Below, one piece after another: positions 58,513 through 64,000 of a stretch of DNA of 64,000 bases. The position numbers were made by a program, and so were the translations under genes. The notes under the pieces were generated by a model that saw only the letters and a list, made by a program, of their open reading frames with translations, was not told where the DNA came from and did no database searches. Within the stretch, counting starts at the first letter, position 1; every line of letters begins with the position of its first letter. Source of the stretch: Pleurostoma richardsiae (taxonomy: Eukaryota; Ascomycota; Sordariomycetes; Calosphaeriales; Pleurostomataceae); the NCBI GenBank assembly GCA_030052745.1, contig JANBVO010000045.1:1-64000 (forward strand), given 5' to 3'.

Positions 58513-60916
58513 ATGACATCCTCAGATATGATCCAGCCGGAGAAGACGTCGGCGGCGTCTGCCGCCGAGGATCTGCCGGTTCACATGGGGGCGGCAGAGA
58601 AGGAGGCCAGGGCTTCTGAGCAGGCGGATGATCTCAAGACAGAGGCAAGCGACGATGATCAAATCACCGACCTCTTCGTCCCTTTCCCGCCGGCGAAGGG
58701 GATCGAGCCGGAGGCCAGTCCACTCACCTTTCGCGCCATTGTTACTGGCATCGTTCTGGGATCGCTCGTCAATGCATCTAACGTCTATCTTGGTGTGTTA
58801 CCCTCAGCGCAAGTCTTGTTGCTGATCCTCCTGTTACACTTACAAACATCTCCCAGCGGAAGTCAACTAACTTGGCCCTCCGTCTGCTAGGTCTCAAGAC
58901 TGGCTTCACGTTTTCAGCCACCATGTTCGGTGCCATCTTCGGCTACGGAATTATTATCTTGCTTTCGAAGACGGCGATCCCAATTCTCGGGGGCCACTTT
59001 GGCCCTCAGGAGAACAGTATCATCCAGGCTGCCGCTACCGGCGCGGGCGGCATGTCCGGTGTTTTTGTGGCCGGTCTTCCCGCTATGTACCAGCTTGGGC
59101 TCCTGAGCGAGAACCCCCGGGATGACTTTGGGCGCATCCTGACCATTACTATTGTCTGCGCAATGTTTGGACTCTTCGCCGCCGTGCCGCTTCGAAAGTT
59201 TTTCGTTATCAATGTCGCTCGAGAGCTGAATCTCGTGTTCCCGTCTCGTAAGTACAGAGCAGTCCGTGACCAGAACACAGATGACGAGATTGACAAGTGG
59301 ATCTAGCAACTGCAACTGCTATGGCCATTCGATCTATGCACGCTGTCGGGACAGGCGCTCAGGACGCCGTCCGTAAGATCAAGACCCTCGGATATTGCTT
59401 CATCGGGGCCTGTGTACACACTATTACGAGCCAGTACGCCCTTGGCATCATGCGCGAGTGGCACATCTTCACGTGGTTCTACATCTGGAGTGACTACACC
59501 AACTGGGCGCAGAACATCGACAACTGGGGCTGGTACATCCTCTTGACCCCGGCCTTCTTCGGCTCTGGGATCTTGGTAGGCCTGAACGCCGCCATTTCCT
59601 GGTTCCTCGGCACAGTAGTTGCCTGGGGAATCATCGGGCCCGTTCTGGTCAAGTACGGCGAGTGCATCGGCATCGCATCTTACGATCCCGACTCTAAGTG
59701 GGCTCCTATCATGAGCTTCAACTCTATGTCTCACATTGGCCAGCCCGGCTGGGTGCCTTCGCCTCGCTACTGGATGCTCTGGCCAGGAGTCATGGTGCTT
59801 GTCGTGTACAGTATGGTTGAGTTTCTTATCCACATCAAGGTGTTGTACGACGGCGCCAAGTTCGCGTTCCGTGAGGCATCGCGGTCAATCAACAACCGCC
59901 TTCAGGCCCGTGGCAAGCACAACGCTTTCCTTGCCCGCCAGGCGGCTGCCATTGACAATGACAGCAGCCTCATCGAAGATTTCGCGCCGAAGAACCAACA
60001 GGTGCCGACGTGGGTGTGGATGGTCGGGACCCTCGCATTTGTCGCCGTCGCTTGCATCGTCTGCGAGTTGCAGTTCCACATGAACGCCGGATTGGCAATC
60101 CTGGCCTGCATCCTCGGCCTTCTCTTTGCCTTTCTGTCCATCTACGGCGGCGCCGTCACTGATGTGACGCCTCTGACCGCCTCCGCCAAGGCCTCACAGC
60201 TCGTTTTCGGTGGCATTACCGCCGGTCACTACGACCAGAAGTCAGCTCAACGTGTCAACCTCATCGCGGGTTCCATCGCATCAGGGACGGCAAACGTGGC
60301 ATCCGACTTGACGTCCGACTTTCGCGTGGGATTCCTGTTACGTACTCCACCGCACTTGCAGTTCTATGCCCAGGCTGTTGGCTGCGTCGTGTCGGTCTTC
60401 CTCGCGCCGGGTATCTTCGTCCTGTTCATGGCTGCATATCCCTGCATCTACAAGGAAGGATATGAGACATGTCCCTTTAGCGCTCCATCTGTCTTCGCAT
60501 GGCGCGCCGTCGCTGAAGCCGTAACTGATCCAGACATTCCGATTCCCCTTTCCAGCGCCATCTTCTCCGGCGTCATGGGCGTCATTTGCATCGTTCAGGC
60601 CCTCGTCAAGAACTTCTACCTCGTCGGCGAACGATACAAGTACCGTGCCTGGCTCCCGAATTGGATGTCTATTGGCGTCGCGTGGGTTCTCGGTGCTGAC
60701 AGCGGCTATGCCAACACCGTGTTCTTCGGCGCCGTGACGGCGTGGTGGTGGAAAAAGTATTGGCCCGTTGGTTTCGAGACGTACGCCTTCGCCGCCGCCG
60801 CCGGTCTGATCGCCGGCGAAGGCTTTGCTGGTGTCATCAATGCAGCCATCGAGCTGAGTGGCAACGGTGGTGGCTCGGCTGGTTCGTCTATTGCTTATCC
60901 AGGGGGTGAATGGTAG
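58513..60916 (+). CDS. OPT-family oligopeptide/metal-chelate transporter
   Basis: Exons 58513-58792, 58891-59247, 59307-60916 give 748 residues. A hydrophilic, acidic N-terminus of about 70 residues precedes many membrane helices. [24 protein letters not shown] (spanning intron 1), [16 protein letters not shown] (spanning intron 2), [15 protein letters not shown] and [18 protein letters not shown] are hallmarks of the OPT/YSL-like superfamily. Members import short peptides or metal complexes across the plasma or vacuolar membrane. Introns are 98 and 59 bp. The start was placed at the first in-frame ATG; an upstream in-frame GTG at 58474 is not used. No neighbouring gene indicates the substrate. 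Confidence 0.9.
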
Positions 60917-62077
60917 ACCGGAGACGTAAACGCGGTGGTGCCAATTGCGTGGTCGTACCAATTCTGATCTCGCATGTCATATCTATGAGCAAAGGCTAAG
61001 TTGAATGCTGTTGATGTAGAACTTCACTCTCTTTGTACCAGATATGCTCTAGGAGGACGCGATCATGTCAAGCCAGTTCGTGCAAGTTTTTCCACAGTTG
61101 CCACTATGTCAAGTATTCGCAGCACGCACACCTGTAGGAGGTAATTATGCTACAGTCTATCGCCCAACCGCCTGGATGGCCTTAGGCTGATGATACATGA
61201 CTTTATGGCAGGCACACCTTTCTTTGGCACTGGCTTCTCCTGGTGCCTCTGGAGGTGCCTCTGGCTGCTTTTCTCGTGGTCGAGGATGTACGTGAGCCCT
61301 AAATGGATGGATGAGACACGGAAAGCAAGCAGCCCAGAGTCCACTAGCTGAGATGGCTCTTCCAATGAGCTACCGCGTACAGGGGGGATATCTCCAACCA
61401 TAAGCTTTTAAAGCTTTGCGTTCACTGAAATGCCGCACCCCCCATCGCGGTGCTTTTAAGAAATATGTCCATGACTACCTATCGATGTTAACATGCAGTA
61501 GACAACATCCTTTCTCATGTATGAAACTTTCCAGGGCGTTGTCTCATCTATTCATCTGAATTCTTTCCGCGCAGCTCATGAACATGTAACATCCCGGCTT
61601 CTTATCCTCTGGGAGTTCTATATGTAATTGGAACCTTTACACAATTTAATTTAATCCGTTCTGGCCTCCGCACAGACTTGACTCCATTAGCCGTCTCGAC
61701 CAAGTTCATATGGGGAGTTTTACTTTCAATCAAAACGCTGCATGCGCGATGATGCCAAGACTAGAGCCAATCTCTACACTCACAGTTGAGTTTGTGTTGA
61801 GCGTCGTTAGGGAACTCCAGCATGGCAAACTCCTCACCCACAGCTGAGATCGAGACAGACATATAGGTCTCAATTAGGTCTGTAACCACGAGATGGAGGA
61901 TAAAATATTTCCTGTGCCCACATGCGTCAGTGCAACCCAGGGCCATTAGTCGTCAGGATTACTTACGATTGTCGTCAACTACCAGACGAGGATTTCCTGC
62001 TCACGGCTCCGAAGCACACCAATCTGGAGCTTCCTATAGATTCTAATTTTGGTGATCTATGAAAGTTGAGTTTTTTT
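60917..62077. other. Intergenic, 1.2 kb
   Basis: No gene, RNA or repeat recognised; short frames only. Confidence 0.5.
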
Positions 62078-63166
62078 TTATTCAGCCCTGGAACATTCTT
62101 GCCCTCCTCTGAAGACGTTTCCAAACCTCTGGTAGGTGATATCCAATGCGAGGAGGGAGGCATCAAGGGCCTCAATCATTTGTTGTAATTCGCCTTTCCA
62201 GACGCCCTGTTGATCTTGATGCTTGAGTAGCTGTCGACAGTTGTCCTGCACCGTTTCATATGCGCCCATGAGGAAATGGACTTGGAGGTGGACAGCACGA
62301 GCCACGACAATATCGCAGTGTCCCAGATCGGTGCAGAAGGCCCTGGTAACACCTTCGTTTAGCTTGTCCGTTACGGACATCAAATCAGCCCTACCGCACA
62401 TGCGGTCCCGAGCCTGAGCCGGCATTCCAACTCGATCCGAGACATGACTGTGGTGTGAGTGAGGCTGCGGTTGATCGTTGTCCATACTCTCACTAGCCCG
62501 CTTAAGGGAATGCTCCTTGTCGGGTTCCACAAAGGTCGATGTTGGCGACTCCGACAAATCAGAGGCGCGACTCAACAAACATCCCAGCTCCCGTAGGTTC
62601 TTCTTGCACTTGATCTTCCGTAGGGTGTGACGGTTCTTGGGCCTAGGTGCAGGTATAGCTGCGTCGCCTTTATAGAAATCCCTTGTGTCTGGTAAGACTG
62701 AAATGTATTCCTCTGCCAGCATGGAGGCCCTGTCGCCTACTTCGCTGAACGAAGTAGTTGACCCAACCTGAGAAGCTGAAACATGAGCAGTTTCGACGTT
62801 CCAATCTGGCACCCTTGCCATGGCCGTATCTATGCGACTGACTAGTCTTCTTCCTGGCTGCTTCGTCTCTGGCTTCTGCACTCCACTTGCTCTCGTTAAT
62901 TCGGTCCTCTCTTCTCTTTGATCACCTAAGAGCATCGTCTCTGGGACTTCAGATTGTGCGATTCCGCATGTGGTCTTACAGACAGACCCATCGTACCCGT
63001 GGTTTATGGATACGACCGCCTGCGATGGCGACGCTTGGGCGACGCTTTCGCGCTTGCTCGGTCTTATTTTTCTGAACCTTTCTTTTATTCGCCCCGGCGT
63101 CGGTGGATGGAGATCTCGTCGAAGGGAATCTGAGACAAGATCCCATTTGATATCTTGCGTTGACAT
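62078..63166 (-). CDS. Hypothetical fungal protein, 362 aa
   Basis: One uninterrupted frame of 362 residues with normal composition. The N-terminal two thirds are basic and low in order (many Ser, Arg, Lys), with a KNRHTLRKIKCKKNLRELG patch. The last ~100 residues are helical-looking (DKLNEGVTRAFCTDLGHCDI... then LQQMIEALDASLLALDITYQRFG). No signal peptide or membrane segment. I recognise no domain. The length of the frame and the well-placed ATG support a real gene; the C-terminal helices may be a protein-interaction module. Confidence 0.6.
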   Translation of the reverse strand: MSTQDIKWDLVSDSLRRDLHPPTPGRIKERFRKIRPSKRESVAQASPSQAVVSINHGYDGSVCKTTCGIAQSEVPETMLLGDQREERTELTRASGVQKPETKQPGRRLVSRIDTAMARVPDWNVETAHVSASQVGSTTSFSEVGDRASMLAEEYISVLPDTRDFYKGDAAIPAPRPKNRHTLRKIKCKKNLRELGCLLSRASDLSESPTSTFVEPDKEHSLKRASESMDNDQPQPHSHHSHVSDRVGMPAQARDRMCGRADLMSVTDKLNEGVTRAFCTDLGHCDIVVARAVHLQVHFLMGAYETVQDNCRQLLKHQDQQGVWKGELQQMIEALDASLLALDITYQRFGNVFRGGQECSRAE

Positions 63167-64000
63167 TGTTCCTCGTCGAAAGGCAATGAGTGTTGCTGCG
63201 TAAGGTGTGAGTGAGTAGGCTATGATGGATGATTCGCTGCCATTGCCCCAAGATCCTACAAATAGACAACCCTTCTTATACGTCGTGCTTGTAAGCTAAA
63301 CAGGCTCAGATGGGCCTACTGCTAAAGGAGGGTAGAACGAGTTGCGCTAGTCAAGTATAATTCCCCCCTGCCCAACCATGTGTGGTACTACATGCGGTCT
63401 TGCTTGCCCTGTGTAGACTGACTGAGGTTGCCAAGAAGTCGTAGGTTGCATACTTTTTTTACTGACCTAGGCCATTTTGCTAAGATCATTACAACCAGCA
63501 TTGACATAGACTCGATCATTATGCTGTAGAACCATGCATGAGAGGCCAGTTTATCAGGACTTCACGCCGTAAGCTCACTAGATTTGACGCCACGGACGCA
63601 AGTCATCGGCTAGTCCGAAGCAAGTCACAACAGCCGCAGGGATGCATATGCTCAATGCTCGACTGCCAGATCTGTTCGTACTGACACCTGGATAGAACAG
63701 GGTGTTGTAAAGTGCCGTGGCCTCTATTCACGACTCCATCAATGTGCAGGGTTAGTGTCTTAGCCCGTCCTCCCGCGTCTGTGCTACCTATCATGATCCA
63801 TCTACCGAGCCGGGCATGGTGGCTACCGGCAATGCGGCCCACCACTTCGGCCTTCGTTAGTTACATTTCCCCATGACGGCTCCGCAGACCTTGCCTTTGC
63901 CACAAATTCCCCCCGCCAGGAAAGCAGTCTGCATTCAGTCGCTAGATACACCACCATCTGGAGCGCCACCCCCCGAGACTAGATCCTTGCTCGTTACGTC
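63167..64000. other. Intergenic to window edge
   Basis: No recognisable feature; the small frame at 63603-63845 (minus) has no motif. Confidence 0.5.

Overview
The window is nuclear DNA of a filamentous ascomycete (Pezizomycotina, probably a Sordariomycete). The genes have short introns (about 45-112 bp) with GT..AG ends and CTAAC/CTGAC-type branch sites. The gene content is typically fungal: Zn2Cys6 regulators, CBM1 and WSC modules, GH128, an NRPS-like A-T-R enzyme, an OPT transporter and Rrb1. The left end carries the signature of repeat-induced point mutation (RIP).

Layout. 1-~7750 is a strongly AT-rich block almost empty of CpA/TpG. It contains two diverged, decayed copies of one unknown coding family (frames starting near 1081 and 3341) whose in-frame stops are all TAA/TAG, plus tandem repeats. 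8104-12791 holds a Zn2Cys6 regulator divergent from a 14-TM MFS efflux pump. 12.8-17.6 kb is a gene graveyard with remnants of an alpha/beta-hydrolase, a carotenoid oxygenase and a GH18 chitinase. 17.6-31.2 kb is a cell-wall block: membrane-anchored GH16-like protein, GH128 glucanase, a single gene joining a dynamin-type GTPase to a GT2 membrane glycosyltransferase, and a giant Ser/Thr-rich WSC protein. 31.9-46.3 kb looks like a small metabolic cluster: an NRPS-like adenylation-thiolation-reductase carrying an intact C-terminal gluconokinase domain, a divergent aldo-keto reductase, a Zn2Cys6 regulator, a sugar-type MFS transporter and a GH106-like glycosidase. 47.3-52.7 kb encodes small secreted proteins (CE1-type esterase with a broken CBM1, DUF1524/HNH nuclease-like protein, CBM1 protein, small secreted protein). 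53.9-63.2 kb is ordinary core genome (Rrb1-like WD40 protein, fucosyltransferase-like protein, OPT transporter, one unknown).

How the genes may work together (inference). The NRPS-like enzyme would activate a carboxylic acid, load it on its carrier domain and reduce it to an aldehyde. The adjacent aldo-keto reductase could take the aldehyde further, and the fused kinase could phosphorylate a hydroxyl of the substrate or product. The neighbouring transporter and glycosidase hint at a carbohydrate-derived substrate. The strongest novelty candidates are the NRPS-like-gluconokinase fusion and the dynamin-GT2 fusion. All exon borders were read by eye from splice signals and protein-family continuity. 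No alignment or database search was run.
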